DNA from: Persicaria tinctoria
Taxonomy: Eukaryota; Streptophyta; Magnoliopsida; Caryophyllales; Polygonaceae
Direction of reading: 5' to 3'
Length of the DNA: 64,000 nt
Assembly (NCBI GenBank): GCA_037127255.1
Contig: JBANSL010000003.1
Span: 23,418,314-23,482,313 of the forward strand
A model generated the notes under the pieces. It saw only the letters and a list, made by a program, of their open reading frames with translations, had not been told where the DNA came from and did not search any database. Made by a program: the position numbers and the translations under genes. This document shows positions 34,259 through 46,497 of the stretch, piece by piece. Numbering within the stretch: position 1 is the first letter of the stretch; each line of letters starts with the position of its first letter.

Positions 34259-34924
34259 TCAAGATTGCATCACGTCGAGCCAAAGACGTGAAACAAAGGC
34301 GCTTCTTGGGAGGCAACCCAAGGTAGTTAGGTAGTATTTCTATTTTTGCATTTGTTTTTCAATGCAATAAAGTAGGATCAATCGTGTGAAAGGATTTTGG
34401 AAGTTACGGTAAGTGAAACCGGTTTTGGTTTGAGTTTTGATTGATTTAAAAAATGGAGTTGCATTCTGTGGACACGGCGCCCGTCGCCCTAGCCGCGGTG
34501 CCCGCCGCCTGTGTCCGCTTGACGAATCCGAATTTTGGTAAACTTGGAAGGGATGTTTCTATCTTTTTGTTTTGGTTATTTTCCGAGTTTAGTTATTTAA
34601 TTTTTATGTTGTATAGGATTAGATTGTTTTATTTTATTTTATTTTGGTTCTAGAATTAGCATATTTCTTATCTATTTTAGGATAGATTATCTTTTATCTA
34701 TCTTAGGTTAGTATTTTATCTCTTATTTATTTTCTATTTTATTTTAGGATTAGATTTTCTTTTTTTTAGGGATAGTTTACTTATTTCCTAGGACTGGATT
34801 TATATTTTTTCTATTTCTATTCTATCTAGATCTAATATTTTACCTTTTCTTTTTGATAGATTTCCTTGCAACTCACCATATAATATTTCTCCTTATTTGT
34901 GGATCAATCAAACTTTCTCAAGAG
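34259..34924 (+). other. Athila post-pol region, non-coding
   Basis: Contains GCGCTTCTTGGGAGGCAACC (34299-34318), a block seen after integrase in plant Athila/Tat elements, and a GC-rich module at 34474-34510. 34560-34870 is a T-rich run with repeated GATAGATT/TATCTATTTTA words. The 66-aa ORF at 34453 is not considered real. Confidence 0.5.
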
Positions 34925-35944
34925 TAGGCCTGATACATGAGCCGAGTAGCTCGGGCTCGGCTCGGGAAAAGCTCGGCTCGAACTCGTTCGAATTAGAAAA
35001 TGAGCCGAGTTCGAGCTCCCAGTCGAGCTCGTCACGAGCTGAGCTCGGGCCGAGCTCGAGTAGGCTCGATTGCCCGATTTAGCTAAATTTACATTTTTAC
35101 CCCTAGGTTAAAATTACCCTAACCCTGTGTTGTTGTGTCCGTCCCTTCCCCATTGCAGCCTCCATTTCAATCTTTCTCAAGCTGAGGCCGATCCCTCTCC
35201 CTCTCTCCCTCTCCATCATCACTCGTTCTCACTTTTCAGGCCGCTCCGACGCTCCCTCCTCCGTCAATCTCAGTCCGACGGCCGTCGTATTCTTCTCTGG
35301 CCGGCTTCGCGAAATCTCCCAGTATATGCCGTCCTCCTATTGCTGTGTGTGGATCTCGAATTGAACCTCCATTTCAATCTTTCTCAAGTTGAGGCCGATC
35401 CCTCTCCCTCTCCCTCTCCCTCATCCCTCGTTCTCACTTCTCAGGCCGCTCCGGCGCTCCCTCCTCTTTCATTTTCAGTCCGGCGGCTGTCGTATTTTCC
35501 TACGGCCGACATCGCGAAATCTCCCATCCGCTATACGCCGTCGTCCTCTTGCTGTGTGTAGATCTCCAATCGAATGATTGTCCGTCTCCTACCTCCTCTT
35601 GTTTCAGCTGGTCGAGCTCTAATCTCGTCGAGTAGACCAACAGGCCACTGCTCTAATCCCTCCCATCCCCATTGCAGGTACTGGTGGTGAAGCCCTAACG
35701 AGCTCATCGAGCCCGATTTCGAGCTCGTAACGAGCCCAATCGAGCTTATCGAGCTCGAGCTCGTGTTCGGGCTCGAGGACAAACGAGTTCATCGAGCCGA
35801 GCTCGACTTTTAAACCCTGCTCGCGAGCCGAGCTTGAGCACATGTATATACTCGAATAGAAATTGAGCTCGAGCTCGGCTCGTTTATAAATGAGCCGAGT
35901 TGAACAACATGTACTCGAGCTCGTAGGCTCGTATATCAGGCCTA
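34925..35944. mobile_element. hAT-like element with perfect 8-bp TSD and internal 207-bp tandem duplication
   Basis: CTCAAGAG flanks it at 34917-34924 and 35945-35952, and the 11-bp ends TAGGCCTGATA are perfect inverted repeats. Both sides are rich in GAGCTCG/CGAGCC words. The middle holds two direct copies of a CT-rich, GC-rich segment (35159-35365 and 35366-35575), each starting CCTCCATTTCAATCTTTCTC. That segment looks like captured 5'-leader or gene sequence. No transposase. Confidence 0.85.
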
Positions 35945-36303
35945 CTCAAGAGGAATCTCAAGAATATCAAAAGTCTACTGGAATCCAATTCAACTACCTA
36001 AAGCCTTGCGTTTCAATCGATTCAATCCGCCAAAACACTTTCTGCCACTACCCTACATCCACAAAAATCAATCTTTACCCATTCCATTCCTTTACCTATC
36101 ACAAAAGAACCTTTTGAAACCAAGTTGTTCGAGAAAGTTGAATTTTGGAGGAGTAGACGTCGGTTCTCCAACGTTTTCACTCGAATTTGTGATTCTATGT
36201 ACACGGCACCCGTTGCCCCTGCCACGGTGCCTTCCGGCTCTACATCGAGCCCGATTTTTGGTCGTTTTTGTGGATTTTCTTCGGCTTTTCATCGAGTTAC
36301 ACC

Positions 36304-37077
36304 ATGTCGTCTACTCCTATCAACAACAAGGTACCATCCTACTTCGATAACACTGATGTGCTATGCTGGAACGCATTTGGAGAGCGCACCTACACGTCAA
36401 CCATGTTTTTTGATGAAATTACTTTGAGACGGTTGGGCCTGTTTGAGTCGGGGCTCGAGTTGATGGCACATGGAGGGTTGCGTGATTTTATTGGCAGACG
36501 AGCTCCCACCTACCCCTGCTTGGTGAAGGAGTTCCATACTACGTTAGAGGTGATATCGCCCAAGGATGTTCGTTTTCGATTGCATGGAAGAGCTTGTAAT
36601 TCGTCATATGCGGCGATGGGAGTTGCTTTTGGAGTTACGAAGAAGTGCTCTAGGAAGTGGAATAATGCCATGTGAGTTCTTGAGTCAGCAGAGATTTGGA
36701 GGAAATTGACGGGAATGCCTGAGAAGTTCAAAGATTTCAGACTTGATGATATGGTTAACCATCCTACTCTTCGTCTCTTTCTGCGAGTTTTGGGCTCCAC
36801 TTTCTATGAGTCTAGAAGTACTACTATTGTTGATCCTGGTGTGATTGAGCTCATATATTGCCTGATTCCTGATTGGGTACTCTTATTTTTTAGGATGTGT
36901 GATAGGGTTCGTGGCCAGCGCAACAAGAATTATCCTCTTGTCACCCCTTTTGGAGGCATGATCACACTTCTGGCAATATTGCATGGTGTCGATGTTAGTT
37001 CACTGCAGCCTTTGAGTCACTTCAATACGTGGGACATCGATGCTCTTGTGTGTGCAAGGATGTTAGAAAAGCTGTAG
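36304..37077 (+). pseudogene. Athila env-position ORF (putative plant transposon protein domain), one stop
   Basis: The frame from ATG 36304 to 36675 continues in phase after a single TGA at 36673 to 37077, about 257 residues in all. The N-terminal half (FFDEITLRRLGLFESGLEL, GRRAPTYPCLVKEFHTTLEV) and C-terminal half (NHPTLRLFLRVLGSTFY, LVTPFGGMITLLAILHGV) match the plant transposon protein domain found in the ORF after pol in Athila elements. Its role is not established; an envelope-like function has been proposed for the position. I see no convincing signal peptide or fusion segment. A GC-rich module lies 100 bp upstream. Confidence 0.7.
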
Positions 37078-38229
37078 TTACCATATGCTATTGAGAGATT
37101 TTGGTGGTTATCTGGACATCTGCAGTCTCATCATCAATATCTGCCTACTATCTTTTATGTTATAGAAAATGTCAAAAATGAAGAAAATTTGAAAAATGTC
37201 GAAAAAGTATGGAAAAAAAGTGAGTTTTGTTTTGTTGTTTTGCATATTGTGTTGTCAAGGATGCCCATCTTAATTTGAGTTTGTCCTGGCATGATCTTAT
37301 AAATCCCATGGAATTATGGAATGATGTGATCTTATCTTTAAAAATTGATTTTTATTTAAAACATGATTGAGCATATATAATTGAGCATGTATGATCTAAG
37401 TTTGAGAGTATGCTTGAAATTCAACAAAAATTTGTCCCAGTGAGATATTTTTCGCCTTATAAGGGATACATCTTTATTCCTTTTGCTTTTCTTGTGTGAT
37501 ATATTCTTCCTATGCATTTATCATTGAGTATTGTCATGGTTATCCTTTTTTAAGGCCGATTATATACATGTTCAATGCTTGATAAATTCAAATGATAGAG
37601 GCAACCTTTTAACCACATATTTATCCATATCTACCATATGTTATATCTTGCTTTGAAGCCAATTTGAGACTTTATCCTTTTTGTTGTTAGCTCCACAAAA
37701 TTATTATTCCTAGCATATAATGAGCCTTACCCTTATTCCGGGGGAATTGAGATTTTGAGTGGGTTATGGAATCTATATTGGAGATTGAGGAGAATGAAGC
37801 TAAAGTGTGATTCTGTGGTTTATGGTCTTTGAGAAGATGTAATGTTATGTGCTTATTTAGTCCTTCATGTATATGCATTTGATTTTCATGCATTTCGGCT
37901 CAAGAAAAAAAGAAGAAATAAAAAGCTTGGACCTAGGGAGGATAAAATTCACCTAGGGGTAAAAGTAAGTTGAAAAAAAAAGAAAAAAAATCTGAAAAGA
38001 AAAAAAAAAGAAAAAGGAGAAAATAAAGAGTCATTTATCATCTGTTTGCATATTGAGGAAGAATTGGGATTTATGTTGGTTATGAGATACATTGGTTAGG
38101 TGTTTAGATTGCACTATATGTAAGATGATGAGATGCTGAAATTTGAGATTGTTTGAGTTATTTTGATGAAATTGAGAGATGTTGTGCATTTGTGAGCTTG
38201 ATTTATTTGAGATTTTTGGAGTTATTTCA
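37078..38229 (+). other. Athila 3' non-coding region
   Basis: Contains long untranslated sequence, an A/G-rich tract at 37965-38035 and GAGGAAGAATTGGGA at 38055, a candidate polypurine tract ahead of a TG at 38074. The start of the 3' LTR is therefore between 38074 and 38230. Confidence 0.45.
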
Positions 38230-39111
38230 TGTAGGCATTATAGGTGTTTCTTATTGCTATCAGGTATTGGTTAGGCTATGTTTTGAGTCTCCGTTTACTA
38301 CTTGTGAACTACTCGAGTTCGGAATCTATGCGTTTTTAGTGTTTATTCTGCAGAATTACATTTCGACATTGGATAGACTATGGAAAGAGCTTAAGAAGCA
38401 TGTTTAGGAGCATATGGAGGCTGAGAAAGAGCAAGGAGGCACGACATTGGAATTCATTGAAGTAAAATGAGGAACGTCGAGCACTGCAGGAACGGCACCT
38501 GCCGTTGCCCATATCCCGGAGGAGCAAGGAGGCACGACATTATTTCATATTATCTCTTATTAATTCCTCTAGGGTTTTTGCCGACCTTAGGAGACTCGTG
38601 CTACGCCCAGGACATGCGATTTGTTTCAAACATTTTATTTCAAACATTATAGTGAGATTAGGCTTGAATTGGTAAATAAAGAAAACAAAAATAACACGCT
38701 ATACAAATTTTTAAAATAATAGAATATTAGCAAATAGTGTACTTTTTACAAACAACAATTAAATTAAAATATTATTATTCAAACATAAAAAATAAAACAA
38801 TCTCTATTACTACATGTATAGCAAAAAAAAATTAATCTAGACCCATGAGTGAAGAGATAAAATTTCAGAGAAATTTAAAGATGAAATAAATTTCATGTAT
38901 TAGATAATGTTATAACTTTTTATAACATGAAAAGAATCCACAAAAAAATATTTTATACTAACCAAATCAAATTATACACATTTTTTTCATTAGGTTTTTT
39001 TGCATATGATAACCAATTAAAATTTTCAATTGTAAACTTTTATAAACTTGCAAATTAAATAAATGGAATATAAATTATAATCTATAATACATTATATAAC
39101 TTATAAATTAT

Positions 39112-39480
39112 CTAAAACTGTGGGATACTTTTTATAAGTTGTAAAACTAAAATAAGGGCATATTTAACCAAAACAGGATGCTTGGAATTGTAGATCAAGG
39201 TCCCCAATCCAAATGACAGTGCAATGGTGATGAATGCATATGCATACGCCCACCAAGGGTGGCTGCCCTGTCTCATCGCATTGAACTCCGACATCATCGT
39301 CGAAACCATGATCAAACAGCCCAAGAACCCGAACTGAATGCCACTTGCAACTGTCACACTGGTCTCGGTATTCACCTGCACACGGACGAATCTCGTATTG
39401 AGTAACGAAAGGCACCGATAGAGGTAGACGGGAGAGATTGGTATCAAGGGCGTACCCTCCGATGAATCGAATCTGAAATT
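39112..39480 (-). pseudogene. CrcB/FEX-like membrane protein gene fragment
   Basis: Proteins of the CrcB/FEX family export fluoride across membranes. The minus-strand frame from 39375 to about 39190 reads VNTETSVTVASGIQFGFLGC, then STMMSEFNAMRQ and LSFGLGTLIY. These resemble the conserved block of plant CrcB-family proteins, where a GFxGxxTTxST motif is expected; here the two Thr positions read I-M. Before the GTG at 39375 is an acceptor-like TGTGCAG, so the homologous part looks like one exon. After GTLIY the frame continues with unrelated residues to 39112. Only this exon is visible, so it is a fragment. The family assignment is by motif recall and not by search. Confidence 0.5.
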
Positions 39481-40083
39481 GGGTGTATTCTATTTGCATG
39501 CTTTTCTCAAAAAAAAAATTGAATGGGATTGTAGATTAAAGGTTTTAGAGCACGATGAATCAAATTCAAAGGTTGGGGATTGGCCTTCAATGGTGGACGT
39601 AGCTTCCGAAGGTCGAAAGGGTTTTTATAGTCGATCTTAAAATGATAACGAACTATCGAATTGATTGTACCGATCTCTTCCTCTTCTTCTGGTGATCAAT
39701 GTGGTGTATTCAATTGCAAGAAACGGTTGAAAAATCATCCCAAACGACACCAAATTCGATTTGGGGAAAAACGAACTTGGACGAAAACGGGGCTGAATTC
39801 GTTGATGATATCATAAGTTAAACATGTTTTTGACATGGGGATGGTGAATCAAAGTTAATGAAGACGTTTTGGAGGTGAAACGTCACGAAATTAAAAACCA
39901 CCATTGAAACGTTTCAACGTAGTACACAGGAATGAGGAGGAAGAAGGAAGAAGCGGTTCACCTGAACCGGTTCTCCATTTTATTTTATTTTTTCTTGGTT
40001 TGATTCGGTTCAGCCGGTTTAATAAACCAACTGATTTTATATCTACTTACATCCCTATTTATTTAATTTGATTTTTATTTTTA

Positions 40084-40421
40084 TTACTTTTTTGAATTAA
40101 AGAAAATCCTTCTCATGAATAAAATAAAGTTAAATTAATAAATAAACATAATTTTTATATAATTGGTTTAATGATCAAATTGAATTGACAATTTATTATA
40201 TTGATAAAAAATGAACATTATATATTATATATTACATATATAAATAAAAGTATTATTTTTTTGAATTAAAGACAACCCTTCTAATGAAAAAAATAAAGTT
40301 AAATCAATAAATAAACGTAATTTTTATATAATTGGTTTAATGATCAAATTGAATTGACAATTTATTAAATTGATAAAAAAAAACGAACATTATATATTAC
40401 ATATTACATATATAAATTCAA
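40084..40421. repeat. 169-bp tandem duplication
   Basis: GAATTAAAGA starts at 40094 and 40263, with the following AATAAAGTTAAAT and TTGGTTTAATGATCAAATTG repeated in both. It is AT-rich and non-coding. Confidence 0.8.
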
Positions 40422-40469
40422 TGACCTACAAAAAAAAAAATATATGTAGCTATCAAGAAGTGGAAAATT

Positions 40470-40552
40470 GAAATAAAAATGTAGCTATCAAGGTTCGAAC
40501 CTTCAACCAAGAGGCAATCCCCAATAACTATAACCATTGAGCTAAAGAAAAC
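40470..40552 (-). other. tRNA-like sequence with pol III A and B boxes
   Basis: On the minus strand an A-box-like TAGCTCAATGG (40544-40534) is followed 32 bases later by a perfect B box GGTTCGAACC (40501-40492). The stems needed for a functional tRNA are not convincing. ATGTAGCTATCAAG is directly repeated at 40444 and 40479. A tRNA-derived SINE fragment is the most likely reading. Confidence 0.35.
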
Positions 40553-40646
40553 AAGTTGATTCAAATTGAATAAGAAAACAAAAATAGTGTAAATTTTCAT
40601 GTATTTAATAGTAGCAATAAATGACTCTTGAACACAACTTTTTATG

Positions 40647-40762
<116 letters not shown>

Positions 40763-41563
40763 GGCCTATGAGTTGGTAAACTCATAGTTTCGCATGTCAT
40801 TCGAAGGCATGGTTGTTTGAATTGTACTGAGGATTTGAGTTTATTTGATTATTCATGTTCTTAGTTATCATCTTGTGATTAATTTATATTTGTGTTCCTT
40901 TCTATGCCTGATCAACATGCTAGGAATTGCATCTCTAGCTATGAATTCGTTGTTGTTTTCTCGATAGCAAACAAAGGTATTGATGATAGTGATGTCTCTT
41001 TGTCTTAGTAGTGGATGATTTCAGTTGATCTATGTTGAAGATACTTGATTAGGATTGAGCTCGGTGTGCGCCTATATGTCTTTGATTGAATAGAGTCAAT
41101 GTGCCAATTGGTCTTGATTACTTGAGTTCTTAATGCTATTCTTTAGTGATATAAATAAGATGAGTGAATCTCTACGGATCTCTCAACTTTAGTCAAGTAG
41201 ACCTAGGAATATGAATAATTCATAAATCAATCCGAGGACCATGAATTTCAACCATTGTCAGAGAATTACAGGTGAAATGTTCTTTCTACTTTGATATCAA
41301 TTTGCTTTGTGATTTGCAATCTGGTTACTTTTTTATTCGCCACTTGTTCAAAAGATCATTGCTTTGCTTTAAAGAGTCTTGTCTAGAGTCATTGAATAGG
41401 AAATCGCTTCTCTCTGTGGATTCGACATCGAATTTCATCGTTATACTAGTAGTTATTGGGTTTAACAAGTGATTGGTTGCCTAATCTATTGGTTGTGTGT
41501 TCAAGTTTGGATTTTTATTACTATTGAGCAAAGGGTGAAAGTGCCAACAAAGTTCGTCCCGCA

Positions 41564-43553
41564 TTAAAGACAAAAATAATGTGAGTTATGTGTTATGAGA
41601 TAAAAAAAAATTATAGCATGGAGGCGAGAATGAAAGAGAGAGTGAAAGAAAAAAAGTGCCCCGCCGCCCTTCACATCCCGGAAACCCTAAAAACCTCAAG
41701 ATGGAGCCACCGAAAATCCCCAAAAAATTGATCCAAGCTAGGAGACACCAACACCAGTACCGTCCACGACCCTAACCCAGATCCCCCTGTCCGCTGCTGG
41801 ATGCATCCCTCAGATCCGCCTAAAAGAAACATCACAACAACGGAAATGCGTCCCTCGTTTCTGCCCAAGAGAAGAATCATAAGATTCAGAACATCTAAAG
41901 TACAAGAATCCCAAAAACGAGTTTGGAAGATCTCCAATCTCAACTAAAAAAGATGGATTTGCAAAAAAAAAAAAAAAAACAAGGAAAAAATAGGGTTACT
42001 GGTGTTGGGTGGTTGCTTCTGGCGTGGACCCTCACCTCTTCAAATGGTGCCTTCAGGAGTCCCTGGGGCACACATGAGCATAGAAATATTGGCGGTGGTG
42101 AGAGGTGGTGGTTGCTGTGGGTCTGGCGGCCTGGGTCTGTTGGGCTTGGCGGTGGATCTTTGGAGTCGGCATCATCACCTTGTCTATGTGTGCCGACCGG
42201 GTTTCCAGGTCTCCTCTCTCCCTTGAAATCAATTGCTATACTAGATCGATTAGCAAATTTAATCATGAACACTCTTCTGAGCCTAGCTTTATCAAATTCC
42301 TTGAAATATGTTGTGAATCCGGGAAAAATTAAACGATTTAGCATCTCTTATTCACTCTTGGGTGAACGGCTGTCGCTCTGTTTTTTGGATTTGTTTTTCG
42401 GTGTATGTTGATCTGATGAGTTCAATTGAAATTCCTTTCTTGAACTTTTGTGACATTACTTTGAGCCTCATTCTTGAGACTTGTGTTGAACAAATACCCC
42501 AAATGGACCAAATTGGAAAACCGACCTTTGAGTCATTTGAGTCAAAGCCGACCTTTGGAAAATGTAAGCAAGTCTGTACATTTGAATATGAACTTTGACA
42601 TTTCAGTTTGTCTAGTTCTCTGTGGTGTATTGGAATGTATCCAGCTGTGAAAGTGGATTTTATGATTGAGATTAATGGGATTTGCTTTGATTTCCTGGTT
42701 ATTTGGAAGTTGTCCATGACAAGGAGGAATCCTCGACCATTGAACCCCGCACAAATCTTCCTGTTGTTCAGGAGATTTGCAAGTGCCCTGTTGACCATCG
42801 ATCAATGCTTGCAGACAAAATTGACAATGTATATGAGTGAGCTAAATGCTCGGAGAAAAAAATTACAAACAGACCAAATGGACAAAATGGAAATGATGAT
42901 AGCCTATCGGCACAACATCTCTCTTGACACCAGGTGTGCATTCTGGTTCTTTTCCATCTTTTACGACCTTGTGCTTTTCTATCTCACTTATGCTGGTGCT
43001 GTTGTGGCTGGTTTTATCCTTGTTTGGATATGTGAACTCAATTGTGTCAACCTTGTATATCACATGAACAAACCCAACTGACACAAAACTCACCCGTTAA
43101 TGCATCCAATGATCCTCCGCTCTTTCCAGAAAAAAATAAGGAACCGATCAAGCAAGCTTTATGCATACTAAGAAAACAAGATAAAGAAACAATGAACCAA
43201 AAGAAGCGATTAGGAAGAAGGAATAAGATCTCCGTCCATCGACTCTTTCTCCCTCACCAAATGATTGAACAATCAAATCTCACTGAACAAGAAAATAAGG
43301 AACAAGTTAATACCAAAATCAAAACAAGAAGGTATATCTCAAAGAAGAAAAATAATAATGATAAAAGGGACTACGGAAAAAAAGAACAAACAAAGAAAGA
43401 TAAAGAATATTTTGAAACCATATCTTCAAACCTTTGAAAAGATAGACCAAGAAAAGAAAATTGAAAACTTTGCACTTTTTCATACCAAGGTTAAACAAGC
43501 CCATAGGAAAACTGAACACAGAAAGAGACCCCAATTTATGATAAAAGGTATAA
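41564..43553 (+). other. Probable 5' region of LINE 1; no confirmed ORF1
   Basis: Lies between the Athila end and the endonuclease ORF. 41640-42230 is GC-rich with an A17-like run at 41959. ORFs at 41923-42411, 42608-43081 and 43042-43437 have no recognised domain. 43042-43437 is lysine-rich and could be the remnant tail of a LINE ORF1. I cannot tell where the LINE begins. Confidence 0.35.
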
Positions 43554-44574
43554 ATGAAGATTAGCTCTTGGAACTCTTGTGGAATTGCTCGTAGGAATAT
43601 ATGGGCAGAGGTTGACAGTTTTTGTAAGATCCAAAGCATACAAATGTTGGCATTGATGGAAACTAAGACAGAGCGACAGGAAGAAGAGAAAATATGGAAA
43701 AAAAACATGGCTTCGATTCAATTGAATGGGTTCCAGCAGTTGATCGGGTGGGATCTGTGTGTTATGGAAAAGCTACCAATTACACAACGAAACAATAGAA
43801 CTCCTGACAAAAGACCAAAGATTTATTTCATTTAAAATCTCGATCCCAAGCCAAAATGTGGTTCTAGCCCTTTTCTTTGTCTATGCTCCACCCAATAAAA
43901 GGGAGAAAAATGAATTCTGGAACAATCTCACAAGTCATATTAGTAACATTAATCTCCCATGAAATGTTCTTGGGGATCTGAATGAAATACAGAGCATTAG
44001 TGAGAAGTGGGGTCGAAACACGCCTAGCCAAAATAGATTCAACCGAATTCGAGATTTCAAGAACAATTGTGAACTCATGGATATCCCGACGCTAGGAAAC
44101 GAGTTTACATGGAGCAAAAATAAAATAGATATTGATAACATTTATGAAAAACTTGATAGAGTTCTAGTCCACTCCCAAATCATGCAATGGTTTTCGGAAA
44201 TTGTGACAACAAATCATGCCTTCACATCTTCAAATCATTGTCCAATATCCCTAGAACTCCGATTAGATAACGGCTACAAAGGAAAGCCATTTCGGTTTGA
44301 GAAAATTTGAATGAGCAGAAATGATTATAGAAACATTGTCAAACAAGCTTGGAGAGTAAACATCTCAGGATCATATATGTTTAAACTTGTTAAGAAAACG
44401 CTCCTTCTCAAACGTCTTTCTAAAGAGTGGAGTAGGAAATCTTTTGGGAACATTGTCAGACAACTTAAAGAAATTGATGACAACCTGATTCAAATTCAAA
44501 AACAAAATCCTAGAACACAAGATACACAAATCAGCTTGAAGCAAACTAGACTATTAAATAAAAAAAAAAGATAA
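43554..44574 (+). pseudogene. LINE 1 APE-type endonuclease
   Basis: Starts at MKISSWNSCGIARRNIWAEV, the usual plant L1 ORF2 start. ALMETKTERQEEE carries the metal-binding Glu. After a frameshift near 43760 come LFFVYAPPNKREKNEFW, LGDLNEIQSI, NEFTWSKNK, EKLDRVLVHSQIM and SNHCPISLEL, the conserved order of APE endonuclease motifs (final SDH changed to SNH). The downstream part to 44574 (RLSKEWSRKSFGNIVRQLKE) is the EN-RT linker. Confidence 0.8.
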
Positions 44575-45125
44575 AATTCTTCAGTACCATAAAATTTACT
44601 AGAACCATAGAGCAAAAACTAGGCACCTCAAACTTGTAGACACGAATTCAGGGTACTTCCATAAGATAGCTACCAGAAAAAGAAACAGAAAAACGATAAG
44701 AGAAATAACAACACCAGAAGGAACCAAGATAATAGGAGAGGAGAATATAGCAAAAGAAATTAAAACAGACTTTGAGATGAGATATTAAAAAACCAATATT
44801 AACACACAATTACTCAATGAGTACCTCTAGTTAATTGATTCAGAAATCTCTACAAATGATAATGAAACATTGGTAAAACCGATAACAAATATAGAAATTA
44901 AAAAAGTGATGTTCATAAATTGGGAAAAATAAATCATCGGGACCAGATGGGATGATAGCAGAGTTTTATTAAAAATATTGGGATATAGTTGGACTCGATG
45001 TAATTCGAGCGATTAAAAGATTTTTCCATTATAGAAAGCTTCTGAAATAGATTAACCAGACTTTTATCTCACTTATCCCAAAATGTGAAAACCCAAGCTC
45101 TACGAACCACTATAGACCAATAAGC

Positions 45126-46228
45126 TTGTGTTCTACAATATATAAAACAATTGAAAAAATTATAGAGGATAGATTGAAAACTTTTTTAGAAAAGATTATA
45201 CACCCATTACCAGGGGCTTTTGTAGCAAAGCGAGCAATACAAGACAATGTTCTTATCGCACACGAAATTTTTGACTCTTTCAAATCAAGAAAAGGCAGAG
45301 AGGGATGTATAGCAGTAAAGTTAGACATGGAAAAGGCTTATGATAGAGTTGATTGTGATTTCCTCTTCCAAGTTTTGAAAAAATTCGGTTTTTGCTCAAG
45401 ATTCATCTCTTGGGTTTAAGAACGTGTGAAAATCGCCTCCTTTTCCATTCTTGTTAATGATGGACCAACGAATGTTTTAAAACCAGAGAATGGACTTAGA
45501 CAAGGCAATCCAATTTCCCCGCTCTTTTTTGTTATTGGAGCTGAAATACTTGCAAGGAAACTACAAATGACAAGTAATGAATCAAGAAAAACGATAGGAT
45601 TTGAGATGACTAAATCGGGAACTAGAGTGCCATTTCTTTCCTTTGTAGATGATATCATGATATTTGCTAAAGCAAGCTCAAAATCTTGCACCCAAGTGAA
45701 AAAAATCGTTGATGAATATTGTACCATATCGGAACAAAAAGTAAATTTTCACAAATCATCTTTTCAAGTAACTTCAGGGGCAACGAACCAACAGAAACAG
45801 AATATTCAAAATATACTTCAAATCACCAACCATACCGCACTAGAAAAATACTTAGGATGCCCTTTTATAAATGGAAAAGTAAAGAGGAACACTTTGAAGA
45901 CATTGTGGAAAGGACAAAATCTCAACTGACAAAATGGAAGACAAACTCACTTTCCCAACAGGGTAGAGCTATTCTGATTAAAACAAATCTTGCGACTAAA
46001 CCTTACTATATGATGCAAAACTTTGGACTACCAACAGACACGCATAAAGAACTAGACAAAATTAACAGATCTTTCTTTTATAATAAGGACATGAACTATA
46101 AGTCATTGATAGGATGGGATAAAATATACAAACCAAATAAATATGGGCTCGGCGGTGTATTTTTTTCAACCATTTGGTTGAAGATGCAGAACACTTGTTT
46201 ACAAAATGCACCAATTCTCTTGATCTGA
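45126..46228 (+). pseudogene. LINE 1 reverse transcriptase
   Basis: Frames at 45126-45419 and 45426-45929 are separated by one TAA. They contain the RT fingers and palm: GAFVAKRAIQDNVLIAHEIF, AVKLDMEKAYDRVDCDFLF, GLRQGNPISPLFFVIGAEIL and the catalytic FVDDIMIF (FADD in most LINEs). From 45900 another frame carries LTKWKTNSLSQQGRAILIKT and LIGWDKIYKPNKYG. The preceding RT N-terminus (44575-45125) is decayed but readable (NHRDQMG-type segment near 44930). Confidence 0.8.
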
Positions 46229-46497
46229 TTGGAAAGATTGAGCGAAACATTGAAGCAAAAATTCAAAGGGTGGACACGACCAATAAAAATATGAAACAAA
46301 GCGGTAATGAAAATATTTTCTGGTCTCACTAAACCCCAAACAACCTCGTTATTGTTGATTTGGTGGAGTTTATGGACAATAATGAATAAAGTAGTATTCG
46401 ATGATCAAAATTACATGAACGATCAACAACATGAAGGGTACATAAGACTCCAACTTGTAACTAATCAAAGACACTCCATAGGGAAGAAATAGAAAAA

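Noticed and set aside
38597..38640. Helitron terminus at the left edge of the foreign segment
   Set aside because: CTCGTGCTACGCCC is suggestive, but no clear 3' hairpin plus CTRR end or A/T insertion site could be shown.
39164..39499. Second minus ORF overlapping the CrcB-like fragment
   Set aside because: It is out of frame with the recognisable exon and has no motifs of its own.
40470..40552. Functional tRNA gene
   Set aside because: A and B boxes are present but acceptor and anticodon stems do not pair convincingly.
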